Shown here in pieces: positions 36,961 to 49,312 of a stretch of 64,000 bases of DNA. The number at the start of each line of letters is the position of its first letter. Within the stretch, counting starts at the first letter, position 1. A program made the translations under genes and the position numbers. The notes below the pieces were generated by a model. It saw nothing but the letters and a program-made list of their open reading frames with translations. It made no database searches and had not been told where the DNA came from. Source of the stretch: Nymphaea colorata (Eukaryota; Streptophyta; Magnoliopsida; Nymphaeales; Nymphaeaceae); assembly GCF_008831285.2 (NCBI RefSeq), contig NC_045149.1:19669035-19733034 (forward strand), written 5' to 3'.

Positions 36961-39900
36961 TCTTGGTTTTGCTTGCGGGGTTTAGGCAGTCTTTAGTGAT
37001 GACAATATTACAGACCGGAATGAGCAAATCAATCAAATGTCAGACTATTTAATATGTCCATTAACCAATATTAAACCATGTTAGAGAGCTTCAACATCTA
37101 AAGCATTGTCACATATCGTGTATAGGTATAACACGACAAGTAATTTCTCGGGTATAATACAGTAAAGTTGTACATCTTAGAAATATCTTGGTGAATTTTT
37201 GAAAAAAACTAAAACATTTAATAAATCTTAAAAATTATAAAAAAATAAAAAATAATAAAAAATATAAAAAAGTAAAAAAATGCATATAATACACATTTTT
37301 TTTCACTAATAGCTGCCTAAGCTCCTTGTTTTTTTCTTCCCAAAGGTAGAAGCTTTATATCTGCTGATCATCTCCCGCCAGAAACTAGTGGCACCCTGCC
37401 TAATCCCACTACCATTTTTTTTTGTTTTAAATGTGGTCAATCAAAATTTGACCACATACCCATGTCGCTGTACCCACTTACGGACACAGGTACTTGGGTA
37501 GATCACACGCACCCATGTGGCTTAGACCATCTTAAATATGTTCAGAGTTTTTTCATTTTCAATTGTTTCCCATTCATCTTTTTTCCACAAGAACATTTTC
37601 TTTTTGGCCTCATAACCAATTTACCAATTTAGCTGAAGCATTGAATCAGACAAATCACCAAAATCAGCCTTAATCAAGCGATCTTTCTGACCTAACTTGC
37701 TCTTCTAAATTCGCATCCCTATTGTTTAATGTCCGACTAATTGTCAATACAATGAATGATGGTGCAGATCTTAAAGGGTTGATTAAGGCTTTCTCTATGG
37801 GCTCTCTGATTGGCCCAACACTTTTTATATAAGACAACGCGAAGTATTCATCTGGGTAAGGTGCAATCCTCCGAGCCAGCAACAGACCACAAAGTTGCAT
37901 CCCACGAAGCCAATAAAGTATAGACAAAAGTAAAAGGCCAAGATATGGAGCGTCCTTTTCTTCTCCTCTCATGCTTACCAAATTATATCTCAACCAATTT
38001 GCGGATATCAGAAACCTTATCACAAGTCAGATGAGGCAAATATAATATTATAAACAATAGTTCACAGACATCATGTGTGAAGCAATTGAGGTGATATAAA
38101 AAATTGTGGGCGGCCAACTTAGGACGGACGCATTTATTGAGTTGAGATCATTCTGAAGATTCTTTTCTATATCCCTCCTATTCCTTTATAGTATTCCAAA
38201 GTCGTCCTTCGTTTTCTTTAAGCCATGACAAATTGGTTTTGAAGTTATGGACTACTATTGAAATGAACGGCAAAAAAATAGCCAAATAAGGCAGGCAATT
38301 TTTTGGCACATAAATATACTTGACATAAAAACCCAAAGGTCATATCCTTCTGTTTCTCAGGTTCTGCTTTGATTTGAGTTTTAGGTGGATTTAGAACACA
38401 CCCTTCAACTCAAATGTCGTGTTAACAGAGTGAGTAAGTAGAACCGAAGCATGACATCTACGAAAATCGAATGGTTGGCGCACCATTTTCGATGTACCTG
38501 TTTGACCAGTAAAGCCAATATTTTATCATGAATTCAAGGCTCATTGGACATGAGATCGCACCCATGTAGTTGGTTTTACTGGAAAACATATGTATTGTGT
38601 ATGAATATTTGTTACGTTTAGATGGGAAATAAGATATATCTTCCACCCTAAGTAGACTTCCTACTTAGCGTGACGATAGTGAGGACTACTTCCAACCGTT
38701 CAAAAAGAAGGAATGAATTTGAATAGCTTGAAATGATAAACAATATTGCTGCTAATGTGGGGACTACTGTTATAAAGAAAAAATTATTTTATGATTTATG
38801 GATGAAAGCCTAGGAGCAAACTCAATGAACACAATAAATAATTTGTGACCAATCTGATTATGATGTTCGCCCGTCCCTTCACCTTTATTAAATGACTTAC
38901 AGTGGGAAAAGAAAAATAAGATAAGAAGAGAGAATGATCAAGTTTGGTGGTAGTCGAGATTCAATGTAAATACAATCTCCTTCCGTTCCTTTGGCGTTGG
39001 CGCCAGGAGGAGGGGCTGAGTTTGAGCCAAGCCATTTTCTCCAATAGGAAAACACTCCTTTAGTTCAAACATCTTCCTCCATTCTCCCTCACAGTGTTGA
39101 TCTAGACAGTGCTCGCTAAGCTAAGCAACTCCTGTTTTTTGTTGATAGAGAGCTTATCTTACCAGTGCTCATGACGTATGGTGAGCAAACGAAGAAGGCG
39201 AAGACCTATGCTTCTTTATAACGGCTTTCCTTTCCCGTCTCGATCTGTTCTCGGTCCTAGTGATCTGTGGAGCGAGAACAAATATCAGATAGAGAACGAT
39301 GATTCTCGTATGGAAATGAAAGCGCTAGTTGAGTTTCGTCTTTCGAGCGATTTGGATTGGTCTTGTGTGATGCCTCGTTTGAGTTGATGCTTTGGAAGTT
39401 TTTCGTATATCCGTTGAGGTCCACTTCAACTTTACCGTCCCTTTCTTTTTCTTTTCCCGCCGGCCTTAGCTCCACCTTAATTTTTTTTTAAATTTACATA
39501 TAAATTTTAAAAGATTTTACTTGTTTTATATAAAAACTTTGAAAAATAATATTTCAACTGGTGTCAAAAGTCTATGCTCTCAGGCTTCTCACATTCTCTC
39601 CATCCATGATTGTTGGTCTCTGACATATGTCGGTGGCAGCAGAGGGTAACCACTCCCTATCAAAAGAAAGAGCAAAAGGAGGAAGAAGAGAGATGGAGCC
39701 AATAAAATGAAAATTCATATCAAAATTGGTCTTATGTCGGTGGCAGCAGAGGGTAACCACTCCCTATAAAAAAAAAGAGCAAAAGGAGGAAGAAGAGAGA
39801 TGGAGCCGATAAAATGAAAATTCATATCAAAATTTGAAGACAAGAAGTCCCCTAAGTTGGAGAATCTAGATTGCCGATAAAGAGAGACGGAGAATCTGGA

Positions 39901-40977
39901 TTGCCGATGCAAATTGGACGGCCAAGGTTTGATGTCCAATCACTTACAGGTTTGGATCAATGGATGAAGAAACCATCCGACCTTTCACAATTCACAACAC
40001 ATTGTTAGATGCCTTGCATCCTTATGTTTAATCATACATGCCCGATACAATGCATTGGGTGGCTTTGATTCGAGGGAGTTCAAGATGAACCCAACATTTC
40101 AAAAGAGAGAGAGAGCCAAGTTGGGGGAGAGCTGAGTGCAGCTTATGATTAGCAATAAAATATTATTTTAAGTATACCTTTTTGCCATAGGCTTTCACCA
40201 ACACTTTTAGTTGGTCGACCAGGGAACCCACTTTAAGCTCTCGCCCCTCTTTCCTCACATCCAATACCAAGCCAGAAAAAGGTTGGTTTTGCCTCGAGAA
40301 ACAGTACTTTGGTGTGTGTACAGCCTTGTATTAGAAACTCAGAAGATTATATAACCATAACAGTGCCACTCAGCTAGAAATTTTTCTTTAGGAGACACCA
40401 TTACTTTAAATTTCAAATTTTAAGAAGCGCTCATATGTCAAAAAATTGAAAATTAATAAAATGTCTATATATAAATAAAGCAAACTTTATTAGCTGGTAT
40501 GGGCAATTGCTTACAGCAGCCGCACGCGGCGGAGCCGCCACTAGAGACTATAGGGCTCAGACCAAGGTTAGCACTTAGCACTCTCTTTGGCCTGAGAAAT
40601 GTAGGCCGTTCTTTGCTATGAGTGTATGACCTCCAGGTAACCGATCTTTTTGGCGTGCTTTGCTTTAGGGAACTCTTGTTGGTTGTCTCCTTCAATCGAC
40701 TTCGAGGGGAAAACTGAAAACTTGTACTAATGGTAGGCTGATTGCCAGCGACAAAAGCGCCCTCTACCTAATAATGTGAAGATTCTTTAGCTTGAGTAAA
40801 CAGAAGCGTGTCCTTCTCATTGACATTATCACAATCTAAAGATGCTTTAGAGTTTTAGTGCCTTAAAGCTACTTTTTTTAGTATGATATTTTCAATTTAC
40901 TTAGTGGAGTAATCCCACCACCTGGAATAAAAGCCGAAACCTTTCTCCTTTGCCCTTAAGGTTTACGGCCACGTTAA
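36961..40977. other. Gene-free region, partly mitochondrial-like in texture
   Basis: 37200-37290 is almost pure A/T. 37440-37530 has GTACCCAC/GGTACTTGGGT words shared with the element at 57647-57985. 37640-39480 has longer open stretches and more even base composition. One minus frame (38023 down to 37670) is open for 117 codons but begins at GTG. The texture resembles plant mitochondrial intergenic DNA; see the findings. 40460-40990 is similar. No gene is supported. Confidence 0.35.
39627..39838. repeat. Two-copy tandem duplication, period 107 bp
   Basis: Copies begin at 39627 and 39734, each with ATGTCGGTGGCAGCAGAGGG. They run through GAGCAAAAGGAGGAAGAAGA and GAAAATTCATATCAAAATT with very few differences, so the duplication is fairly recent. 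A diverged relative of the AGCCGATAAAATGAAAAT part occurs at 43190-43220. Confidence 0.9.
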
Positions 40978-41347
40978 TAGGGGTGGACACGAGCCAAGTC
41001 GAGCCCGAGTTCAGTCAGCTCGAGCTCGGCTCGACTAATGAAACCTTGAGCTCGACTAGGTTCGAGCTTGAAAATAGCTCCACGGAAGCAGCTCGAGCTC
41101 AACTCGATTAAGACTCGACAAAATCGTTTGAATAGAATTGATATTCATCATTACGTGTTGAGCTTGAACTCGACAAAATCGTAAACTTGTTTGAATATAT
41201 TGACTTGATTAAGGTTCAACAAACTCTAGTAAGGCTTGAGCTCGAGCTCAACTCGATTATTTGAATGAGTTGACTCATGAACTCGAGCTCGACTCGTTAA
41301 GCAAATGACTCGGCTCGAACTCGTTCACGAGTCGTTATTCATCCCTA
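40978..41347. mobile_element. GAGCTCGA-rich element with TAGGG ends (copy 1)
   Basis: Starts TAGGGGTGGACACGAGCC and ends GAGTCGTTATTCATCCCTA, giving inverted ends of the form TAGGGxTGxxxA. The flanks CACGTTAA and CACGCCAA agree at 6 of 8 bases and may be an 8-bp target duplication. The body is a degenerate array of GAGCTCGA/CTCGACTCG words. It has no coding capacity. Confidence 0.55.
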
Positions 41348-41358
41348 CACGCCAATAC

Positions 41359-41757
41359 CTAGTGCGAGTTCAATGTATTAATATCTTCATACTGCATTAT
41401 ATGACAAAAATGCCCTTTAGAAAAAAGACCCAAAGTAAGGGTAATGATGGAGAAAAGGGAGAATTCCTTATGACAAGATAAAAATACCCCTGGGGTCAAA
41501 CACGAGGCCGGGACACCCACTGCTCCGCCAGCCAGTGCTTTGTGAGAAGCAATATAGGTGCTTAGTGTGTCCACATGATTTTTGGCAATGTTGCTGATTG
41601 ATTCTTTGATAATAGGTATCAAGCTTGAGTACTTTTGGAAAAATTCTTCAAAGGGTGGCCTCGTTCCAATCATGTCATTTTCAACTTGGCCCGTGAACAA
41701 TGGTTGGTTGCCACATGCAAACACGACAATATCATATCCTTCCCGATTTTCCACCAT
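41359..41757 (-). other. Unrecognised ORF fragment, 132 codons
   Basis: The ORF begins with ATG and its first ~100 codons look protein-like (YDIVVFACGNQPLFTGQVEN, EEFFQKYSSLIPIIKES). The last ~30 are hydrophobic low-quality sequence. No family is recognised and there is no neighbouring exon or promoter that I can see. It may be a captured exon or decayed transposon gene, or chance. Confidence 0.25.
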
Positions 41758-41847
41758 AGTGGCTGTTTTGTCTCATCATTATTGGTGCATGAATCATATT
41801 ATAAGTGTTTTTTTCTTGTTTTGCATGGCAATTTGGGGTTAGGCAGG

Positions 41848-43538
41848 CACTTGAATCATGCCAGTAGAGACATTTATTAGTAAAGGTCTTTTATTTTAAC
41901 TCTAACCTCCTAACCAAGTGGATCACGAACTTGTTTGTTCTTTATTGCAAGGGATGCTTTCCTTGGATAGATTGCTTAGATGGCAAGGGTGGGAAAATAG
42001 AGTTTTTTACTTAGGAGGGGCTGTACTAACCTGAACTGGTGGATCGTAACCCGCTCCTTAGCACTTTTGGTTTCAGTTAATTAAAAACAAGTTAGAAACT
42101 AGAATAAACAATCACTTAACAATCTCTTTTATAAGTCGTAAAGATTATTCATCATTTCTTAGATACTGAGACCAAATCCTTCCGTTTATAAAACACGAGA
42201 AAGTTAAAATTTGGAATTCTTTTATACGTGCACCCCTAAAAAAGTTACATGATATCAATTTTCACTAGAAAAAACATATTTAGAACCGCAAATCTCAAAA
42301 TTTTATACAAATGTCATTTTATTCTCATCAAAATACCAAATTATAAACTGTGTCCATGGTCCAAGTCATTGCTGACATTAGAAAGGAGCATTGATGTATT
42401 CATCTGCAACCTTTCTTTGGTTTAGGGGCATGTGCTATTGTCTCTCGAAAGAACTCTTAATTTCAAGTTACTTGCATCAAAGTTGTAGTTACTATGAGTC
42501 ACCTAACCCAGCCGGTTGCGCTACTCATAATTGAGAGAAAGAAAAAAAAAGTGTCAGTGTCAGCGGCAGGGCCTGGCCCGGTACTCGGTTCGATTAATTT
42601 TTTAATATTAAAAAGTATTTTATATTAAAAAAATTATTTAATATTATTATTTTTTTTATTTTAATCTTGGCTCAAGCTTGAGTATCGAGTATTGAACCTG
42701 AGCCCCGAGCTTGGGTTTTGGGTGTCCGGCCGACCCCAGCCTGACTCTTTTCCGGCCAGGCTGGGCTGGCCCATGCCCAAGGATGAATTATAGAGTCCTT
42801 CGTGGGTAAGAAATGGAAGGGATTGCAGCCGGCAAGTGATGATGGGATGAGGTAGGAAGTCGGTTCCGTGTGGGACAAAGGAAGAAGCAAACGTGAGATG
42901 AAGGCGACAAGGTGTGCTTCTTTCCGAATTAGAAAGGCACGGCGGATGTAAATGAGGGGGGAGATTCCCGACTGCTAGCCATCAGGAGAGACCTTGAGAA
43001 GAAAAAGGAATTCCACGCCAATGTTGTGTAGTGAATCAACTTGCGTGTACGGCGAAACGAAAGGTCCAACATGCTCTTTCAAAGATTATCGGCCACACTT
43101 TAACTTTGCTTAGAAAAGACCGAACCATTTGGGTGCACAATCAAACTTTCCATCTCTTTTTCTGGCGCAGAGAGAGAAAGAGATAGAGAGAGCCGATAAA
43201 ATGAAAATCAATACAAAAATTGAGGGACAAGACAAGAAAGTTACAATAACAAACGCAAAACATAAGGAGAGAGAGAGAGAAAGAGGTGATATGCAACATA
43301 ACCTTATGAATATGATCTTAAGAGTAATTTGATGGGTAGTCATTTTTTATTTTAATTATATTTTTTACTAATAAAAAATGAATGGTTGTTATAACATCTG
43401 ATAGTAGAAAAATCGATAAGAACAACTTGGACTGATAAACATGTCAAGAATGTTCACGTTTTGTTTACAATAATTTTTTTACAAAACGTAGAGACATGGT
43501 TTTTAAACTATACACATACAAATGTCCTAATGTACTCA
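41848..43538. other. Gene-free repeat-rich DNA
   Basis: 42010-42190 is related to the dispersed repeat in CTF18 intron 21 (AATCACTTAAC, TTTTATAAGTCGTAAAGATT). 42560-42800 has an AT-rich block, then a GGCTGGGCTGGCCCATGCCCA-type GC-rich low-complexity segment. 43140-43290 is GA-rich. No gene is supported. Confidence 0.4.
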
Positions 43539-43561
43539 TATATATATATATATATATATAA
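43539..43561. repeat. (TA)n microsatellite
   Basis: A pure TA run of about 23 bases followed by GA-rich sequence, in gene-free DNA. Confidence 0.9.
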
Positions 43562-45098
43562 AGAGATAGAGAGAGGGAGAATGGAAAGAAAAAGGTAAGA
43601 CACTTTAATTTAGTAATAGTTTACCACCTTTTCTACTTTTGGTTTTTAATGTCAATATGAAAATTAATTGTCAAGATCAATTTGAAGGTCTGGGCACCTT
43701 GTCCCTAATGAAAAAGAGGGAGATATGAGGATTGCCATGAAATCCTTTAAACACCACTGTGCAAGTGCCTCCGATTTTACGGAGATCTGTCTTCAAGTTT
43801 TTTCTTAGCCACCTACCCTTATCCTGGTTTTATGCTTTTCCTATGCTATGTTCCATACACATTTTTTAAATCTATTTGTCCTCATGTTTCTTGAGAAAGT
43901 TCCATCATTTTATAGTTTATGTCATCATGAACTAATTCCTCATAGTTTATATCATCATGAACTAGTTTCCTAATTACAACTTGAGATTGAGATTTGAAAT
44001 TAAGTACACCAACTTGAATCCATTTGGGGATGTAAATGGATCAGATTTGAATTATGTATTCAACCAAACTGTTTTAAAACAAGAAAAAATATCCAATTAA
44101 GAAAGGGCATCTGGCCCTATTCGGATTTAAATAAATACCCATTTGGATTTAGATTTGAATTCAGATTCAGTTTCAAATAAACATCTTATGTCAAATATTT
44201 ATACATTTTAAAAGTCAAAAGATAGTTTAGATTCAATCAGGATTTAAATTTAGAAGTCAAAGGACATATTTGATTCTAAATTTGAATGCACATATTGAAT
44301 ATCTGATCAATCGAATATAATAAAGAGTAGTTTTCATTGGAATCGCAGCCGATGACATTCCTAGCAATACTTATATGAACAAAGAAAACGTCCCCTTCAA
44401 AGAGAACATAATTGCCAACGTCGAGCGTTTTTTGTGACGAAACCTTCGCCATGTGCAATGAAATCGGCCCGGCGGTGAATCGATTGGACGAAAATGCCCC
44501 CGTCCGGTTCCATTCCCACCGTCAAAAACCTTATCCCTTATCCGTCGTCAGTGGCTGGAGCGAAAAGGGGCATCATCAGTCCCGTACATCTGCCAACAAC
44601 TGATTCTTTGTTTATTGTAATTATCTCGAAAGCATAAGGGTGTTTCGGTCTTTCTAGGAAGCCGATTACGACGTCAATCGACTAAAGTACCTTGGTTTGC
44701 ATTAAATACAACGGGCTTTGGCCCGATTGACGACCTAACTTATTGTTTCGGTCTCAAACCTTTTTATTTTTGTCATCTTATATTTCCTACTTAAAAATTT
44801 ATTAAATGTCTGCAATTTTTTAAGAGTGTTACTGCAGTTTCCAATGAATATACTATATTGACATGAAGGTCAACTTAATCTAGATTCAGATCCGATACCA
44901 ACACTAGTTGTGTCAATTGTTTTGACCAATTCTCGGAACCAAACAGGAAACCCTAATCTGTGGGGGAGGGATACATCCAAGAGGTCGAAAATTCTCTCAA
45001 ATTCTCTCATTTTCTTCCTTGTCCCTCGAGATCTGGGTCTTTCGAAACTTGAGTAAGGAATAATATGTCTGTCAACTAGAATGTCACACATCTCTTAT
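43562..45098. other. Gene-free DNA with possible LTR relic
   Basis: 44030-44290 is a degenerate GATTTGAATT/CAGATTCAG low-complexity stretch. 44330-44600 is richer in GC but only short frames are open. 44870-45090 resembles the end of an LTR and a primer-binding site on the minus strand; see the findings. No gene is supported. Confidence 0.4.
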
Positions 45099-45634
45099 TA
45101 GGGTTGTTCAACTCTAGCTTGACTCGAACTCGCTCAATAAACTTGACCCGAACTCGACTCGTTTGTTAAACGATTCGAGTTCGAGTTAAGAAATGAACTC
45201 AACAACCTAAACGAGTCGAACACGACTTAAGTGAGCTTGACTCGGTTGAACTCGGTTAAGCTCGATAAAGAAAGTATATAAAACGGGTTTCATAAAATTA
45301 TCAAAAAAGTAGATTACTCAAAAGGGTATGCACCTGACTGGTATGTAGGATGTTCCATGTTCATATCTATTTGCCGCCTCTTTATTGAAAAAGAATAATA
45401 ATAATTTCTTAATGAAATGTTTGGCTCAGCTCAAGAAAATCTTCAGCTCGAGCTTAATCGAGCCGAATCGTGTTGAGTTCAAATTTTAAGAACTCGAGCC
45501 GAGTCGAGCTCGAGCTAATGCAATTGAGCTTGACTTGAACTCGGAACTCGAGCCGAGTTCGAGTTTCTATCAAGACACTCGAACTGAGTTCGAGCTGGCT
45601 CAACTCAACTCAAACTCGCTCATGAACAGCCCTA
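45099..45634. mobile_element. GAGCTCGA-rich element with TAGGG ends (copy 2)
   Basis: Starts TAGGGTTGTTCA and ends TGAACAGCCCTA, a near-perfect 12-bp inverted repeat with one mismatch. The outer thirds are arrays of GACTCGAACTCG and GAGCTCGAGCC words; the centre is ordinary AT-rich DNA. It is the best-defined member of the family in this window. Confidence 0.65.
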
Positions 45635-45819
45635 CCTATCATTTATAGTCTTGAGAAGTAGTGACCATGAAAATCTAATTAGCTAATAGAATGTTAGCAT
45701 ACCTTTTTATGAATCTGAGACAGGTAGTGTTTCATAAAACTACCCAATTCTTAAGGCAGGTTCTCAAGCCGTTCCATTAACCAAATCACCCCTTTAGAAT
45801 CCAACTAAAATCGAGGCAG

Positions 45820-45856
<37 letters not shown>
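45820..45856. repeat. (TA)n microsatellite
   Basis: A pure TA run of about 37 bases in gene-free DNA. Confidence 0.95.
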
Positions 45857-45860
<4 letters not shown>

Positions 45861-47708
45861 TAAAAACTTTTAAGAAGCTGGTGTGGGCAACTGTCCACGC
45901 CAACCACAATGTGGCTAAAATTGATTTTTTCACAAACCTACTTTCCACTGTCACCCAAGCACGCCTTAAAGCACGCCCTTAATTTTAATTTTTTATTTAA
46001 AGTTGGGATCTGATCACCTTTTATTTAAAATGCCTAACAATATGTACTACATATCTAGTTGTTTTTTTCTAGTTGCTAACTACACTGATGACAGCACTAG
46101 GATAAAGGCCTTCTAACTTTGTTCAATTTGGGTAGCGTCTAAATGAATATATCTTTGAGGAGGTTGGCGCAACGGGTGCAATAGAAGCTGATTGACAGTT
46201 AGTTTTTGTTTCGAATTTAGCGGCAGCAGTGGAGTCAGCGGCAGCGGCTTGGGCACATATAAACTATTTCGGACCTTGGAAGGTCCGACTTTTTTCCAGG
46301 GTAAGTTTACCCTCCTCTTCGATGTTTGATGACATCGGTTGAAACTTTACAAAATGGTAAAATTTTTCTTAATGTACAGTTTTTTTCTTGTGCATCAAAC
46401 ATGGCTTAAAGACAAATCTATACCTTGGATATTGAGGGAAATGTAAAGTTTTTGACATTCTTGTTGGCGGTAAGATAAAATACTCCTCCTACTTAAAATA
46501 ATTGGTGTGACAAGACAAACTCAAGGTCCTTACCCCTATACATTTTTCGGCCTTTTGGCTAAGATCAGTGTAAAGACCCTGTCACTCTCTTCTACACGTT
46601 TTTGGGGTGGGCTCAAATGAAGGACAAAATGTCTCCGAATGTACTTTTATGATAGTTTATCTCAGTCTGCAAGGTATGAAAACACACAAAAGAAGAAGCA
46701 TCTTGGGACACATCGCCTCATTTATTTTAAATTTTCCTTACAAACATCATGGGCGTCCTTCACAATCTTTAGAGGCAGTTTGACAATGGAACAGTAACAT
46801 GCATCTGCCCTAATACTTAACTTATGCTATAGTGCTTAAGTTGGCATTATTGTATAACTTAAGCTGACATATTATATGGATCAATTCATATTATACAGAT
46901 GATGGGTCATTGTCTGTTTAAATCATTGAAATGAGATCCACATGTATGAGTTCTCATCGTTGCAAAAAATATGTGGCTATGAAATAAGATATGATTTAGA
47001 TGTCGCCTTGAAAGAATAAAATATGGGTTTCCTTTTTAAAGGGTTCCCATCATTAAAAAGAAAGGCTCATGCGTTAAGTTACAATGAGACCCATAGATAA
47101 GCACAATGTAGTGCAAACTAAGCACTAAAGAAATGAGAATTTTTACTCTTTTAGGTGAGAGAAAGGTTCATCCCAATGCTCGAAACGAGGCTCAAAAGCC
47201 TCATATTTCTCACGCCTTCGGGGTCTTGCACTGCATCGATGTCAGTTATATTTACTTACTTAATAGTTATATTTTCTTCGATAATGCAGTGATTTTAGTT
47301 GGGTCAATGGCCCGCTATCAGTCGCTCGTTCAAACCTTAGAGGCGTCCATAGTCGATACAAACAAGGACTAGGAAGCAAGGAATGGTCATATGTCGTTAC
47401 ATGAACACAAAATGTAGGTGAAAATAATTAAAGGGAAAAAGAGAGAAAAAAAAAAAGAGAGCTAAAAAGTAGAAACTAATTGCAAAGTTGGACATGGAGA
47501 TGAAATGCTGAACATATAAAAAGTGAAAAAAACAGAAAAAAAGTAAAATTAGTGTACAAGCATGCTGTGGTATAAAATATCATAATAAAAAAAAAATAAT
47601 AGATATCGTGGAATGTAAATTAAAAATGGTAGGTAACATAGCAAAAGAAATTTATGCCACTTATCACTATTGTGCTTGGGATTACAAGTTTTTTAAGCAC
47701 TTCAAGGA
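45857..47708. other. Gene-free DNA
   Basis: AT-rich sequence holding the U2 snRNA fragment listed separately. The 79-codon plus frame at 47133-47372 shows no recognisable domain. Nothing else is supported. Confidence 0.4.
46537..46574 (+). pseudogene. Truncated U2 snRNA 5'-end copy
   Basis: ATA followed by CATTTTTCGGCCTTTTGGCT and AAGATCAGTGTA matches the conserved 5' end of U2 snRNA. The known sequence has TTTCTCGGCCTTTTGGCT and AAGATCAAGTGTA there, and the match covers the U6-pairing and early branch-site region. Homology stops after about 38 bases; no branch-recognition GTAGTA, Sm site or 3' stem-loops follow. It is a truncated copy, not a gene. Confidence 0.7.
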
Positions 47709-47824
47709 ATGTACGACCGAGTGAGCCTAGTTCGAGCTCGGCTAACTAACGATCAACTCGAGAGGCTCAAGTTCTATTCAGTAAATCAAGTTCGAGCTCC
47801 AGCTTAATTCATTTAAGTTGGTCC

Positions 47825-47872
<48 letters not shown>

Positions 47873-47912
47873 CACATAAAGGTGTTAAATTCATCAAAGT
47901 TACCAACATGCC

Positions 47913-47957
<45 letters not shown>

Positions 47958-48183
47958 ATAATGGTGTTAAGTTAATCAAAATTACCAACATGCCCCATAA
48001 GGGTAAACAACAAGGAAGGCAAGAGCAGAGTCAAGTTTGATCAAACTGAGCTTGTGTAACTCAAACTAGACTCGTTGGTAACTCGAGTTTTAACTAAGGT
48101 TGAATTTGACTCGTTTATTTGTTAAGAGAGTTGGTTCGAGTCGAGCTCACACTCGCAAGTCCGAATCGACCCTGACATCCCTA
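47709..48183. mobile_element. GAGCTCGA-rich element (copy 3) interrupted by two (TA)n arrays
   Basis: Begins with GAGTGAGCCTAGTTCGAGCTCG and ends with GAATCGACCCTGACATCCCTA, which matches the right end of copy 1. The left TAGGG end is not preserved. The middle holds two (TA)n runs and a duplicated AT-rich unit. Confidence 0.5.
47822..47999. repeat. Tandem pair of (TA)n plus unique unit, period about 85 bp
   Basis: Each unit has a (TA)n run of about 40-47 bases. It is followed by ATCACATAA(A/T)GGTGTTAA(A/G)TT, ATCAAA(G/A)TTACCAACATGCC and CCAT. The two units differ at about five positions. Confidence 0.85.
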
Positions 48184-49300
48184 GGCACTTGGAACTGGTA
48201 AGAACTTTCCTAGTGTCTACCGCTAATCCAGCTCAGGTTGGGTTTCAAACATGGCACGCAAGCTTCGGACAGGTGGACGCAGCACATTTATTACATAATC
48301 GGCAGCTTGCAGGCCATTTATGTCTCCGACGCTTCTAGTCACCTAAATCATTCTTCAACGTGTTTATGACTTGATTCAAGTGTTTAAGCGTCGTCATTAT
48401 TGCGGATCATGCTTTATTTGGAAAAGGAAAAATCTATAGAACTTTTCAAGTTTTAATAGTCATGCCTTGAAGTATAAGTGCCATCTAATTCTTGCTTATC
48501 ATAATCAGGTTTAGGCATGAAAATCGTTACTTTATCAAATAATATGTGATATATGATAAGTAAATTGTATGATATGTCTTGTGGGTATGAGTATGGACAT
48601 CAGTTCGAAACATTTTAAAAAAATATGTATGTGTTGATATATAACAATAGTATGTGTTGATAAATAACAATAATAATTGAATGTTAAGCAAACAGATACA
48701 TATATTCATTGTTTAGATTCCAGGCCTTCATCATGGTGTACCTTTCATGTTTCTCTTTTATCCCTCAGATTAACTATTTTTAACTATGGCTGTATTAAAC
48801 CATCGATTTCCTGAAACAACCTGATAGATTTGGTAGATTCGAGGACCATCGTTCTCATAGAAAGAAAAAACTTGATAGAGTTTACTTGGATTAAAACAAG
48901 TTCCCCTAAGAAATTGGAGCTATGGCAGACTAGAATCATTTAGTTTAAAAGCCTTTTACTCGATTGCAGGTGAAAGAGAAGCCTTACCAACTTCTGTGCC
49001 AACAATGGCTGCTCTAAAACAATCTGCGACAGGAATTAGTTCAGAACCCTGGCTTGCTTATCTAAATTTATTGTTATTCTCCTGCAATAAAATAATAATC
49101 AGTTTTGCCCAAGAAAGGCATTTGACAAATTTGGATGTGGCAGCAAAACTGGACGACTTTCTCTCTCTCCTCTGTCATGACGGATGACAACGCCGTAAAT
49201 CATCAGGATTTCGTCAACAAAGGAGAAGATTGTTATTGTTAGATCACCACACCTCCTCCCTCCCCCACCGTATCAAAGCAAAATCGAGGGGCAATTTTGT
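48184..49300. other. 5' flank of the MYB-related gene
   Basis: Gene-free DNA. 48500-48720 is AT-rich with TATGTGTTGATA repeats. 49130-49300 becomes CT-rich toward the promoter. The short plus ORF at 48996-49187 has no recognisable domain. Confidence 0.4.
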
Positions 49301-49312
49301 TGGGTCTCTCTC

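Noticed and set aside
37670-38023. Minus ORF of 117 codons as a protein gene
   Set aside because: It opens at GTG rather than ATG and no known family is recognised. It is kept only as part of the mitochondrial-like tract.
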